A stretch of DNA of 64,000 nucleotides from Sphagnum compactum. Lineage: Eukaryota > Bryophyta > Sphagnopsida > Sphagnales. Under the pieces are notes generated by a model. That model did no database searches. It was given only the letters and a program-made list of their open reading frames with translations, and was not told where the DNA came from. The DNA lies in contig OZ234495.1 in assembly GCA_965153455.1 (NCBI GenBank), positions 3,782,001 through 3,846,000 of the forward strand, written 5' to 3'. The position numbers and the translations under genes are program-made. Numbering within the stretch: position 1 is the first letter of the stretch; each line of letters starts with the position of its first letter. Positions 44,426 through 56,512 of the stretch are shown piece by piece.

Positions 44426-45606
44426 AAGAAACTCTCATTGCAATGGCAATGGCCATTATCCGAGCTGAGCAGGAAAAGTGCAGTGGCCAGGAAGGAAGAA
44501 GGATGCTGCTTCAAAAAGGGGATTGATAGATTCTTCCAGGGATCAAAGAATTTTTTCCCAGATTCACAAGGCAACGTGGATGTGTGTTGCTTTGATATGT
44601 GTGTGATTTGTGTTTCTTTGTTGTTGTGATGAAACCTGGCAGTTGTGTTTTGTTGCTGCATTGTTGTTTCTTGCACAACCCAGTGCTTGAAGAAATCATG
44701 CAATCACGTGTTGCAACTAAAGCTCCCCCACGACGGCTTTTTTTTTTTTTTTTGAAAGGCCCTGCTCACTCGAGATCTGGTGTGCTCAAGGAGCAGGAGC
44801 AGATGATGATGATGATGCTGGGAGTTTTGGCTGCTCTCAAACCCAAGTGAGAAATCTGTGATTCCGCAGCAGCAGTAGCAGCAGCTTGTTGTGTACGGGA
44901 GTTTTTGTTTGAAAGTTTTGATGATAGGGGCCAACAAAAGAAGACAGCTTTGTTGCAACCAAGCAAGAAGAAGAAGAGGGCTTTTTGGCAGGTCCTTCTC
45001 TGTGTTGAAATTCCAGCTTCTCGAGTCTGGTATGTCTCTCAACTCTCAGAGGTCCGTGCTCTCTGGATTCTTCCTACTTCCGCAACTTGAGTTCTTTTGA
45101 TTCTGACGATTTCACACAAAATCCAGGCGAGGTGGATATACATGGCTTTGTCTTCTTTATATGGAATTTTGTACTGTTTTGTGGGTTGGTGTCTATTTGG
45201 GAGAAGGGGAGGCCTTTGCAATCTGTGGGGTTTTTTGGAGTTCTTGGGTGGTTTGTCCAAATTTTCCTGGGGTTTTATAATCCTGATCCAGTTGCTGTGG
45301 TGCAGCTGCATTTGCATATTGTCTGATCTATCTGTTTGCAAGAGGACAATTGCTCTGTTTGGTCACGAACCTGGAGCTCTGTTTTTTGTTCCTTTCTTTG
45401 TGTCTGGCTAATAAGTCAAGGCCAATTGTCGGAGTTTGTGGATTACAGCTTGAGAACGAATTTGAGGCAGATGGGAAATGAGACCTCTTTTGCCCTGAGT
45501 CATTCCACAAAGAATGCAGAGAGTTGGTTAGCTCATTATCACACCTCTTGATGATACCTCTTGGTGATGGTGATGAATTATCAAGAAGTTCTAACTGTGA
45601 ACATGA
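44426..45606. other. Spacer, possibly promoter and leader of the Nramp gene
   Basis: Contains a T run at 44740-44754 and short open frames on both strands without recognised products. The region may hold untranslated exons of the downstream transporter, but I see no decisive splice pattern. Confidence 0.4.
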
Positions 45607-45958
45607 TGAATTAGTAAGGAGCTATGTCTCTTGACTACTAGAAAACATCAGGACTGAGTCTTCCAATCACTTCCAGAAATGTGACAGAAACTCAGGACAC
45701 AGATTTTCATATAATGGTTTTTTGTTTGCCCAGCTTTTGGGTGGATTTATTACATAGTTATCCACACCCACCACTGGGAGCTGATGAAGTCAGTGGGGCA
45801 GGGAGTCATGGCAGCTCATCACTGCTATTGGTGATGAGGAAGGTGATTGGATAGTCTGATACTTTGTGAGCAACTCTCATAAGGTCATAACTCCACTCAA
45901 ATGCTATGTTACCTTCAAATTGTTGTTGTGGAGATTTCTCTGCAATTTCATAGACATG
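45607..45958 (+). repeat. Dispersed ~320-bp repeat, copy C (upstream of Nramp gene)
   Basis: Same landmarks and orientation as copies A and B: ACATCAGGACTGAGTCTTCC, GAAACTCAGGACACAGATT, GGGAGCTGATGAAGTCAGTG, GTCATGGCAGCTCATCACTG, GTCTGATACTTTGTGA, TTACCTTCAAATTGTTGTTG, CAATTTCATAGACAT. It ends about 270 bp before the transporter start codon, so it lies in its promoter or leader. Confidence 0.8.
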
Positions 45959-46224
45959 AATAGAGAGGAGATAATTCAGAGTTTTGTTTTCCGCAACGCA
46001 ATCCAAAATCACAGTACTTTTGGCATACAAAAGAGGCTCTTGTGACACTAGCTTTTGGCATCTAAGTTTATGTTCTTCAATTTTTTGGGGGGGTGGGGGG
46101 AGGCAAGCGGTGGATTTTGGATCTGTTGCTATATCAGTACATCAGTATGGTAGCATGCATGTGTATTCTTGGCTTTTATCATGGGGTCAAAAGGTTTTGC
46201 AGGATTTGGAGAAGGTGATTCACC

Positions 46225-47721
46225 ATGATGATAGCAAGCTTCAACCTGGAGGGCTCCTCCTCTTCCTCAGCAGGCCAGGTGGTGGTAGTCACGACAGCTG
46301 ATGAAGTAGTCAACAACCAGCAAGTGCCAACTGCTGAAGTTGAAGCATCTCCAGAACGTGTTGCCTTGCTCAGTGGCTGGCGTCAACACAATGACATTGC
46401 ATCACTAGCAGAAGTGAATTCTTCGGTCAGTGTTCCTAACTTGGATGGGAAATGGTACCAGAAGTTTTGGGCATTTGCAGGCTTGGGTTTCATCATCAGT
46501 GTTGCATACATGGATCCTGGAAACTGGGCAACTGATCTTTCAGGAGGTGCAGCTTTTGGTTACACTTTGCTGAGCATCATCTTGATCTCAAATTTCACAG
46601 CGATTTTCCTCCAATCTTTGTCTCTCAAACTTGGAATAGTAGCAAATCGGGATCTGGCTCAAGCATGTCGGGATGCATATCCTGTATGGTTGGTGTACTG
46701 CCTCTGGATCATGATGGAAATTGCCATAGCAGCTACAGATCTTGCTGAGGTTATTGGTTCAGCTGTTGCACTGAACCTCTTGTTTGGTATTCCAGTGTGG
46801 TCTGGAGTTCTCATCACTGCAGTTGACACTCTATTTATCCTTGTTTTCGGTACCAAGAGTTTTCGATCTCTTGAGGTGATTGTTTTTCTGCTCTGTGCCC
46901 TCATTGCGGGTGTCTTTGCTTATGAGTTAGCTGTAGTGAAGCCTGAGTGGGTTAAAGTCGCAGCTGGTCTTATCCCAAATCCAGAAATCGTCACAAATCC
47001 AGATACTTTGTTCAATGCAATTGGCATATTGGGGGCAACAGTCATGCCACACAGCCTGTTTCTTCACTCAAGCATCATTCAGACACGAGCTTATCCTCGA
47101 ACTAAGGAAGGGCAGAAGATGGCACTGAAATATGGAAGATGGGATTCGGGCCTTTCATTGATGCTTGCATTTTTTGTCAATGCAGCAATTTTGATCCTTG
47201 CAGCAGCAGCGTTTCATTATGGCCCGAATAAGAATGTAAGTGTGGCAAACATTACTCAAGCTTACGAACTCCTTGCACCAGCATTGGGTAGCCATGCTGC
47301 TAAAATTCTCTTTGGTGTTGGTCTACTTGCCAGCGGCCAAAACTCAACCATCATTGGAACACTAGCAGGGCAAGTGGTGATGGAGGGTTTTCTTCAGATC
47401 CGGATCAAGCCCTGGCTTCGAAGATTGATAACACGTTCAATAGCGATTATTCCAGCTGCAATTGTTGCCGGAGTGGGAGGAAATTCAGGTGCAGGAAGAT
47501 TACTAGTACTCAGTCAAGTCATTCTTTCCTTCACTCTCATTTTTGCAGTTGTGCCATTGGTTCACTTCACCAGTAGTCGAGCCAAGATGGGCAGTTTTGT
47601 GAATTGCTGGTTCACTCGAATTGCTGCAATTTTGATTGCAATTTTGATTGCTGGCTTGAATGCTTACTTGATAGTTCAAAGCATTCGGTTGAAGTCATTT
47701 GGGTCTGCTGGTAATGCTTAA
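46225..47721 (+). CDS. Nramp-family divalent metal transporter of bacterial MntH type
   Basis: Single exon, 498 residues; proton-coupled import of Mn/Fe-type divalent metals is the family function. Ten or eleven membrane segments are visible from residue 80 on. Metal-site motifs are intact: DPGN at 97-100 in the first helix and ATVMPH at 271-276 in the sixth, with EIAIAATDLAEVIG at 165-178 also conserved. The wording is that of bacterial MntH rather than plant NRAMP or EIN2: AYMDPGNWATDLSGG, RDLAQACRDAYP, LLASGQNSTIIGTLAGQ, VVMEGFL, and even the LAEVNSSVSVP run before helix 1. Residues 1-57 are a Ser-rich acidic extension without a clear targeting signal. ATG codons stand at 46225 and 46228; either may be used. 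Codon use looks like the neighbouring plant genes, so a bacterial contaminant is unlikely. Location in the cell is unknown. Confidence 0.94.
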   Translation: MMIASFNLEGSSSSSAGQVVVVTTADEVVNNQQVPTAEVEASPERVALLSGWRQHNDIASLAEVNSSVSVPNLDGKWYQKFWAFAGLGFIISVAYMDPGNWATDLSGGAAFGYTLLSIILISNFTAIFLQSLSLKLGIVANRDLAQACRDAYPVWLVYCLWIMMEIAIAATDLAEVIGSAVALNLLFGIPVWSGVLITAVDTLFILVFGTKSFRSLEVIVFLLCALIAGVFAYELAVVKPEWVKVAAGLIPNPEIVTNPDTLFNAIGILGATVMPHSLFLHSSIIQTRAYPRTKEGQKMALKYGRWDSGLSLMLAFFVNAAILILAAAAFHYGPNKNVSVANITQAYELLAPALGSHAAKILFGVGLLASGQNSTIIGTLAGQVVMEGFLQIRIKPWLRRLITRSIAIIPAAIVAGVGGNSGAGRLLVLSQVILSFTLIFAVVPLVHFTSSRAKMGSFVNCWFTRIAAILIAILIAGLNAYLIVQSIRLKSFGSAGNA

Positions 47722-48557
47722 AAAAGTCACCCTTTTGACATTACAAATTGCAGCTCAAAAAGAGAGCTCACACTTCATTGTATACTTACCCCTTCTTTGG
47801 CAATTTCTTGCCACTCATGAGGGTTGTCTATTTTATGGCATCTTTGGAAACTTCTTCACATTAGCAAAAATTGTTTCATCATGGACAAATAGTGCACAAA
47901 GATGCATTCATTTGTTGGAAAATGAATGAATGAACTTTGCACAATAGTTTACATACTGACTCGCTGATGAAACTTTTACAAGAGATTTCCATCATAGTAG
48001 TATGTATCTCTTGATTTGAGGAGGTTGAGTGCATAAGGTTCACAAATGGGTACCTTATTGGTTTGTCCAGTAGTCTCTCAGAGATTTTATTTTGCAACAG
48101 ATCCTCCTTGCAATTGATTTTCTTTGAAACTCCATTTTAGTTGCGATGGATCCCTGCAATTGAGTTTCTTTGCAACTCCATTTGCTGAAGTATTATTTGT
48201 GAAAGAGGACAAAACTGCTTTCATCAAATGGCATCTTCAATGTCACTGAAGCATCAACCAATTGGAGTGTTGAATACATAAGCAAGAAGTTCTGTAAACC
48301 ATATGTACCATGTATTGAACACAAAAGGATCTGTTCAAATCAACACACAATGACAATCTCACTTATCATGTCACATCCTGGCATTGTAAATTTGTTGAGC
48401 AACATCGCAACATTTGTGGAGCAATGATGCTTCATCCAAAATGTCCTTGACAATGGGCATGTTTTAAATAGTATTGTGAAAGCTAAGAAGTTGTGGTCAT
48501 CAAATATCTTTATTGAGAAAAATTGGAGTTAGTAATGAGTAATCTCTCCCCCTCACA
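47722..48557. other. Spacer between convergent Nramp and HDS genes
   Basis: Probable 3' UTR of the transporter followed by AT-rich spacer. The phrase GATCCTCCTTGCAATTGATTT near 48101 recurs in similar form about 50 bp on (48150). No gene is recognised. Confidence 0.5.
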
Positions 48558-48720
48558 CCCCCCCCCCCCCCCAAGAAAAAGCAAACAAAATCATCGTTCT
48601 TTAGGGTTAGCAAAGGCTGGGCAGCCATACCCCAAAATTGACCTTTCGTATAGGTTGCAGGGGATTTTACTTTTGAGTGAGAATGACCTCATTACCACTG
48701 AGCTAGTTGTGGCATTACTC
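48558..48720 (-). mobile_element. tRNA-derived SINE-like element
   Basis: On the minus strand the head reads GCCACAAC, then a near-perfect polymerase III A box TAGCTCAGTGGTAATGAGG (48705-48687). About 17 bp later comes a degenerate B box (GTAAAATCCCCTGC, 48670-48657) and a body ending in TGCTAACCCTA. A run of 15 C on the plus strand (48558-48572; G on the element strand) lies at the tail. The layout is that of a tRNA-related SINE. It is not a functional tRNA gene because no acceptor stem closes. Confidence 0.6.
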
Positions 48721-49055
48721 TAAATTGTTGCAATCTTAGCCTCTGTGGATGTAAGTAATTTAGCAAATTGTAGATGTTGCCATGATCCAATTCCATAACT
48801 TGTGGCTGAAAACTAACTGAAGTTTATATGAATGTATTACGACTTTGTCACAAATTGAAGAAAGTTTCTCTGCATTTGTACTATGTTTGACACAAATTGG
48901 ATAAGTTTCTATGAATGCACTCCAATGTACACTGTAAGCTCGCCTGTAAGCTCGCCTGATGATATACCATTTGATTCCAAACCTGTCAGGGCTTTACAAC
49001 CTTGGATCCCAGTTCTTGAAGCCAGGTGCAAAAGCTCTTGGCAGCAGAACAGTGT

Positions 49056-52000
49056 CTAGTTTTCAACAAGTTCTGGTTCAATCCACCGGCCATTTTCCTT
49101 GATCAACTCGATGAGCGCATCAGTAGCTTTCTCCATGGCAATACCTCTCTTCACCACTTGCTGCAAAAACAAGTAAAATACTCTTCAATGAAGTTTTACA
49201 GTCAATGACACTCAATTGAGGATGAGCACGGCAGGAGATTGCACAGTGTGGGAGGCAGCTTGCATTGCAATCAGTGTGAAACCCATGTGAGTTCAAAAGC
49301 AAGAGAAAGACAAACCTTGCCAACATAGAGATCAATTTTGCCCGGAGCGCCACCAACATACCCAAAGTCAGCATCCGCCATCTCTCCAGGACCATTCACA
49401 ATGCAACCCATAATTGCAATCTGCAGTTTCACAAACTCCATGAGCTAAATGATTTTTGGAAGAAAAGGTGATCTATGGACTAGCTTAGAGTGTGCACTGA
49501 GCTTGGAGCTACTGACAAATGATGAAAAGAAAATGAGAGCATATATTGAGGAATGACCTCCAGAGTCATTTGTGTAGTATGTACACTATCATATGAGAGG
49601 AAAAAAAAGCCCATGATACTTCTGAAGAATCGGAAAGGAGAAGGCAAACATACCGCAACACCAGGTAAGTGAGCCGTTTTCTCACGGATCTGTGCACTGA
49701 TTTCTTGGAGGTCAAAGAGAGTGCGCCCGCAAGAAGGGCAAGATACATACTCCTGCACACATCAAAAAATCATGACTAATGCAACTGTCTTTACTTTCTG
49801 CACAAAAACCTCAATGTTTTATGTGGAGAAGGCTCTAAAGATGACAATGAAAATACCATTTCAAGACAAAGAAATGCAACTACTATTCTTAACATGAATA
49901 GCAAATAAGATGTCACCCTTGCTGCAGAAAAATGAGAAGCTCAAATGAGAGGACATATGGCTGTACCCATGGAACAACAGGAATGGGCTAACATATTGTA
50001 AACACTTCAAAATATGCTAGGCCTCTCATACTCACTTGGATGGTCAATTTCATTTACATTGAACAGACAGAAAAGCTGGAACTCAGCTAGTCATAGTTCC
50101 AGTGTAGAGTTGTGAACATGACTTTTCACATTAGAACATGAGTCTCTAAACAGAGTGCAAAGCAAGCTGCGAGATCCCACCGTTTTTGTGTTGCGCATGC
50201 GGCAACCCTGAAGCATGCCAAAGGAAGTTGTTCTCAAGAACTCAAAGTCTTGATCTTCTGCCTCCAACAAAATTCCATCTCCCAAACCATCAACCAATAA
50301 AGCACCAGCTTCACTACCTGCCTTGATCACCAAATCATCCCTGCAAAGAGAAAAAAAGAGAAAACTTAGCAGGAGGAGAGCATCACCACTTGCATTATTA
50401 TCCATGAGCAAAACATTCAACAAAAAAGCCACAACAATGTCGTTCCAAAGTATGGCTTTCCTCAGGTTTTTGGCAAGGAATGCATATCATTGTCCAGCCC
50501 AATGACAGTCAATTGGATTACCTTTCAGTCTTGGAAGGGAACTTGAGGTGATGAATAACAGGGAAATTTAGATCATTTGATTCCAAATATTCAAACAACC
50601 TGCATGATGCCAACCCAGGGATCAGTATTCACATTCCATTGGCGATTCAAGATTCCAGTGCATAGGGGAAAAGTGCTCTCCTCTCTTCTATCCTGATCAT
50701 GACAAGGCATAACAGATGAGACAACTGTAAACCTACCTGCGGGAGGCCTGCACACGGCTTGACTTCTTCTCATCCTCAGGTAAGTATGCAAGCAACATTA
50801 TGGCATCCACAGTTTTCAGCAAGTCCAGCTGCTCTTGCGGTTCGTCACCACGTAGCGTTACTGCAACACGTGTACCTGAAGGAAAAAAGGACTTCAGATT
50901 CCAAACAAGTGAAACTCAAAAAGAGCCCATGAATAGGACCCCAAAGCCAAAGAATACTTTCTTCAGCATTCAGAGGAGAAGAATAGGATGTAACCTGCAG
51001 GTAGTTTCTTGTGAGAACTAGAGGCCACATCGTCCAATGTAAGAAGAGCAATAGCATGAGGAAGTGGCTTTGCCAGCTGCTCTGCTACTGGAGTCAGCAC
51101 TCCCAAACCAATGTCTGTCAACCTCTTTACTGCCAGCCTCTGCACCACAAATCAAGGAACAACACATCACAGCTAACATCTTACAAAATATAAGTCACAT
51201 GCAACTAAAGGTGACACAATCGCTTAGTGTTTGAGGTCAAACTCCAGTTCATTGCAATCTTCAGTACATGTTAGCAAGAAGCATGGATCTCTAGCTACAA
51301 GCACTGACCGCCTCCTTATCTTCGACAGCTGGAAGCTCATTCAAAAGAATTGTGTCCACTGTTGCCAGATCCTGCATACCCCAATAGAGTGATGAATTAG
51401 GTATCATTCACAAATATCTATCCACTACCTTGGACTACAAGAGAAAGACAACAGATTCAACTGAGAACTAATTAAAGCAATTGGCAATACAGTACAGAAG
51501 CAAAAGAAGTACCTTGTAAGGCATGCCAATAATAAGCTTGGTTGCCAATGCTCTATATAGAGTTTCTGGTGCCTGCTGTCATGTGAGAAAACAATTAATG
51601 GCACAACTTGAGAAAACCACAGGGTGCTCTCATGAATACAAGCACATTCACTGTCATCAATCACTAAGCACTCAACCACAACCCTGGATTGACCAAAATG
51701 GAGACTGTATGACATATGAGCTTGAGTGCGGAGCAGTTTGATCTGAGTTGTTTACAATGTCACACATTTATGGGCATAAGTCAATAGCTGCACAATCTTG
51801 TAGGTCATCACCTTCAGTTGATCAAGGGACACAGACATCAGAACAGAGCCATCTCGATGGAGCACACCTCTGTAGTCAATCTCATCCCCCTGTCCAACAT
51901 CCAGAAACTGAGAACTGTGAATATGCCAAAAGAAATCATAAGATCACAAGCCTAACTCCAAAGTCTCACACAATTGTAATAACTCCTTTAAACTGGATGC

Positions 52001-55000
52001 AAGTTTCCTTCTCTGTACACTCCAACAAATATTTGATTCCATTAAATTGTGGATCTTAAAATCAAGTGTTTTGGCTCACATCCTAAGACTGTTAATCTTG
52101 ACATTAAGTATAAATGTTGAGTTCAAACTGAGATCATGGGGCCACTAACAAGCTCAACCAGCTCTCCAAAATTTGTTGACTTATCACTTGGGGATATGAT
52201 CAACTTCTTTACAGACCATGAATTTTGCTTGTAATTATATTGATGTTTAAATTTCAAACCTTCAGGCTGGGGATTACATAATGTTGATGGATGGAAGAAA
52301 GCTAAACCCTAAGCTCAAAGCATAAAGTGTCAACAGACCATAAAATAAAAATTCAGAATTTTGGTGCTAACACACTAGACAAAGACCCACCCTGAACATG
52401 TTTCCAGCCTGTGGCTTTGGAAGTCCTGAGCTACCTTAAGCACTAGACTGAAGAATTGACACTCGTCTTGGGGGCAGATCTCTGCCTTGGATGACTGAAG
52501 AGGGTTGTCAAAGCCTAAATTCTCAAAGCTAAGGCTGACACTCAAGTTTGGCTGGGAGGACAGGGAAATCACATGCAGTTGCTTGACAAATATACATTGT
52601 TTTTTCCACAAAATTCTGGAGGAAATCCTGCAAATTGCGCAACCAAGTACCTACCTCCTTCTGTAAAGGTAGCTGGCCAGTTCGGCGCTGAAAGTCAAAG
52701 TACCGACGGTGCTTTTCTTGGAATTCAGGCTGTCCCCATATCATCCAGAGGCCCACACATTTGAGACTGCTACAAAAGTCTTTATGAAGTATCAACTACT
52801 TAAGCAGGGCTTAGATTGGTCCATTAGCACATGACACTGTTGACATAGCACATATAAACCTCATAAAGTGCCATCTGGTCAGGAAGTCCAATGAGACAAT
52901 AATGCTGATAAATAAAGGTGGAACTCACCACTCCCTTCTGCTCCTTGGTAATTTTCATCCCTAGGTTGGCAAGTTTCATGCAAGGATTAATCTCCTGCTC
53001 TGGTTCTTCTGTGAGTGACACACGTATCGTGTCACCCAAACCATCCTGTAGACCAAAAACAGTCAATGTGGATGGATTGCACCAAAACAATCACATGGTA
53101 TATTCTTCAGCTACATGGAAGAAAACAAGACACATAAAATAAGCATGGTGCATATTATAACCATAGAGCGAGAGACAGGGAGCCCTTAGAAGCCAACTAA
53201 GTCACAGATTTGTATCTGACCTTGGGTGCTTTTAGCACAAGAAAAAACCACCTTTCCACTATTGAAAACAGAGGAAGCAAACCTGCAATAGTGCACCAAT
53301 GCCAATGGCAGACTTCATGCGGCCATCTTCACCCTCCCCAGCCTCAGTGACACCCAAATGAAGGGGGTAGTCCCAACTCTTCAGGTACATCTCTGAAACC
53401 AGCAGCCGGTAAGCTTGTACCATCACCACTGGATTGCTGGCTTTCATGGAGAACACAAAGTTGTGGAAATCCAGTTTGCGGCATATGTTGGCAAATTCAA
53501 ATGCTGACTCTACCTGCAATCCAGCAACTTATTAAGATTCCAGAACATGGATAAATACTCACTTTTGCCCAGTAATGACTCTGTATGAAAAGATTTTGAC
53601 CAGGAAGGTGGTATGTACAATACTGTGTGTTAAGGTTTAACAGATCCAGTTGCTGACTTGCAGCAGGTGAATGCTGTTCAGCTCCACTGATCTTCCATTG
53701 ATGACAATCCTTGCAGAATACTGTTTATGGCAAACAAAAGCAGGACAAAATAATAGCACTTACCATGCCCCTAGGTGAATCACCATAGTAGCTCATGATG
53801 CGGTCAGACAAACTTCCATGATTGGTACCAATTCGAATAGCCCGTCCATACTTCTTGCACTTCTCAACCAATGGTGCAAACACCTGACAGCACAAAGAGG
53901 GCCCATGTGACTCCAGTGCCAGCCTATTGCCTGGCAAGAAAACTTGCTAAATAGCTATCAAGGTTGGATCAGGAATCCACACATACCTGTTCAATGTGTT
54001 CAAGTTCTTCCTGATAATCCAACTCTGTGTACTCCAACTTCTCAAACTGGGCACGTCGGTCAGCTACACACTCAGAAAACATCCACTCATCACCTACTCT
54101 GTTGATTGCATCCAAGAGAAACACACAACTGGATAACTGAAACCAATACAAGAAACTTGCAGGATCCAAGCTGCAAAAAGTAGCTCAACTCTGCTCTAGA
54201 GCTCCAAACACTCTAGCTGGGTGACCAACCAACAACAACGATGACACCTATTTGTAAGCATGCACTTCAAGACCCTGACAGGGTCAATGGTATCCTGGCA
54301 AACCATGCATGAGCACACACTCACCAAAGTTGCCTGGATTGATGCGGATCTTGTCAAAGCATTCTGCTACTTTCATGGCAATTGGAGGTGCAAAATGAAT
54401 ATCTGCAACTAAAGGAATTGTATACCTGCAAAATACAAACAACTTACAAGCTCCTCAAGAATATCATCAACAAACAGTTCCTAGCACATTTCATTGAATT
54501 GAGAGCTGCTTGTGTGGTTCAAGACTTGAGAAACAGAAGCCTAATATATATCATAGCACTGCCCATCGATGCAGAGAAAATCAGTGCTAACCCAAGAGAA
54601 CACACTTGAAAGAATTGCAACAGAAGGCTCTTAGAGTGAAAGAAGTGAAAAGGACAGTGTAAGCAGTGACTGCATGAGCTCACCCCTTTTGCACAAGAGT
54701 ATTCTTAATATCATAGCAAGCATCTGCTTCTCTCTTTCCCTGCACTGTAATCCGCACAATGTCACACCCCTTGTCTGCTACTCTCATCACCTGCAAACAA
54801 CCCATGAAGAAACCAAATCCGTCAGAGATCCAATCTCTTCTCTTTGAGTTTACCCAATATCATGCCCACTGACTGACCATGCCGAAGCCAATACAACTAA
54901 ACCAAAAAACACACGAAACTGTGAATTCAGCAGGTGATTTGATTGAGCAGATTTATAGACCTGCTCCACAGTGGCTTTGACATCTTTGGTATCAGTCGTG

Positions 55001-55567
55001 GTCATTGTCTGCACTCGAATTGGATGTTCACTGCCCACGCGCACATCACCAATATGCACCGTCCTGGTTTTGCGCCGCACAGGCATGTAAACAGACTCAC
55101 AGTACTTCTGCCGCGGCACTGATTTCACACACGTACACATTTATCGATCATCACTACGAAGAGTTCAGACATCTCTCTACACAATCAACACATGTACAAG
55201 AAACAATGAAGCCCTAATGGAGCAAAAGCAGGAGCCACAACAAGTCATGGATGATGCTGCAGCAACTACAGAAAGCTACGATTCTTATACCGAACAAAAA
55301 AAAAGACCCACCTAGCAGTTGGCTTCCTTCGGACGCCGGCTCCATCTCTACCACCTCAGATGCCGCATTGCGCACACATGGAAAGCGACGCAATTTCTGC
55401 CGCAATCGTAGTGGCACTCGAATTACCATCCGACTCTCAACACCCGCGCCAACAAACGACGAGTGGCGCAGACATCCGGGCAACGCGTCGACATTCTTCT
55501 TCAGATTGCCAAAGCACGCGGGAGCATTCATCATCACCGCTTGTCCCATACTAACACTTGCCGCCAT
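49056..55567 (-). CDS. HDS: 4-hydroxy-3-methylbut-2-enyl diphosphate synthase (HDS/IspG), plastid
   Basis: Exons (5' to 3' on minus): 55567-55312, 55118-54961, 54790-54684, 54425-54325, 54063-53987, 53883-53764, 53513-53283, 53045-52929, 52729-52655, 51889-51812, 51572-51513, 51371-51309, 51139-50995, 50875-50737, 50599-50522, 50340-50181, 49752-49654, 49420-49316, 49160-49056. All phases join; 757 residues against 741 in Arabidopsis. The enzyme reduces MEcPP to HMBPP in the plastid MEP pathway. An Arg/Ser-rich transit peptide precedes [11 protein letters not shown]. The TIM-barrel part includes [20 protein letters not shown] split into pieces here ([23 protein letters not shown]) and [21 protein letters not shown] plant-type insert domain follows, then the iron-sulfur domain with C660, C663, C694 and E701 ([19 protein letters not shown]). 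MAASVS is chosen over an in-frame upstream ATG at 55636, which adds a charged non-transit-like stretch. Confidence 0.97.
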
Positions 55568-56060
55568 CACGTCCAAAGTCCAAACTTCTCTCTCTTTCTT
55601 TCTGTTTGTCTCTGTTTCTGTCTCTCGGAGAAACACAAAACCAAAAAAAAAAATTTACCTATGGAACCAAACCTTCAGAAGAATTCTCTAGAAAAAAAAC
55701 ACAAAATCGTGATATAGCTAAGAGAACAGAAACGAATTCTCGAACGATCTTGAGCAAGCGCTGGTACAAACAAGCACAAATCTCTCGAGCGAGCGTCGCT
55801 AGCGTTTGTATAAACAAGCGCAAATGTCTTTCTCTCTCTCTCTATCTCTCGCGCACGGACACACAAAGCGACAACACGCGAAGCAAAATAAGGACGAGGA
55901 AAAAAAACAATTATAGAAAAACTTGGGACCAAAATCAGCAGTACGTATTCAATAAGGAAAAAAATCCAAAACGTGACGTGATTGGCGCCAAGCTTCTACT
56001 ACGTGACGTGATTGGTTGATTTTTGCTCGCGATGACCTGACGTGATATCCAAGGGCGAGC
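55568..56060 (-). promoter_or_regulatory. HDS promoter with duplicated ACGT plus CCAAT module
   Basis: ACGTGACGTGATTGG occurs at 55971-55985 and exactly again at 56001-56015, 30 bp apart; a third related TGACGTGAT is at 56038-56046. On the HDS strand each reads CCAATCACGTCACGT, an inverted CCAAT box touching two ACGT cores (bZIP/HY5/ABF-type sites). They lie about 400-480 bp before the start codon. Nearer the gene is a CT-rich tract (55828-55848 and 55590-55622 on plus). No clear TATA box is seen. Confidence 0.55.
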
Positions 56061-56512
56061 GAGTTTTTTTCTTTTTAAAAAAATTTAAGTCAATTTGGGG
56101 TTCGGACGAGGCGTCATGAGTCGTAGTAAAGTTGGAATTTTGAATTATTATTATTTTATTTTGCGTTCCATGAAAATATATACAAACAAAAGAAAAGAAA
56201 AGGCGAGTTGGTAGGTAGGTAGGTACGTACTCAGGTACAAAAGTCCACAGTCAGCCCTGGCGTGCCCTATTTTCTTTTTTCTTTTTTCTTTTTTCCCCCA
56301 ATTTTATAATGTAGCTGAAGTGGCTACTGGCGACCACCATCAGTAAGTAAATAAGTAAGTAAGATTACTTATTTAACATCTCCGACCCCAAAACTTGTAC
56401 ACAACTCCTTTATTTTAAAATAGAATATTGTTTAATGATCATTGTACCCACCCACAAACGTCATAAAAAGTCCCTTTTAAACACTCAAAAGACCATTTAT
56501 GTCTTTACATCT
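56061..56512. other. Spacer right of HDS
   Basis: Holds simple-sequence patches: GGTAGGTAGGTAGGTA near 56212-56227, TTTTCTTTTTTC near 56271-56294, and AGTAAGTAAATAAGTAAGTA near 56342-56361. No gene is recognised. Confidence 0.5.

Noticed and set aside
46225-47721. Annotation as plant NRAMP or EIN2
   Set aside because: The length lacks the EIN2 C-terminal part, and the motif wording follows bacterial MntH rather than plant NRAMP.
55568-55636. Upstream in-frame ATG for HDS at 55636
   Set aside because: It would add a Glu/Lys/Thr-rich stretch before the transit peptide; MAASVS is a normal plastid start.
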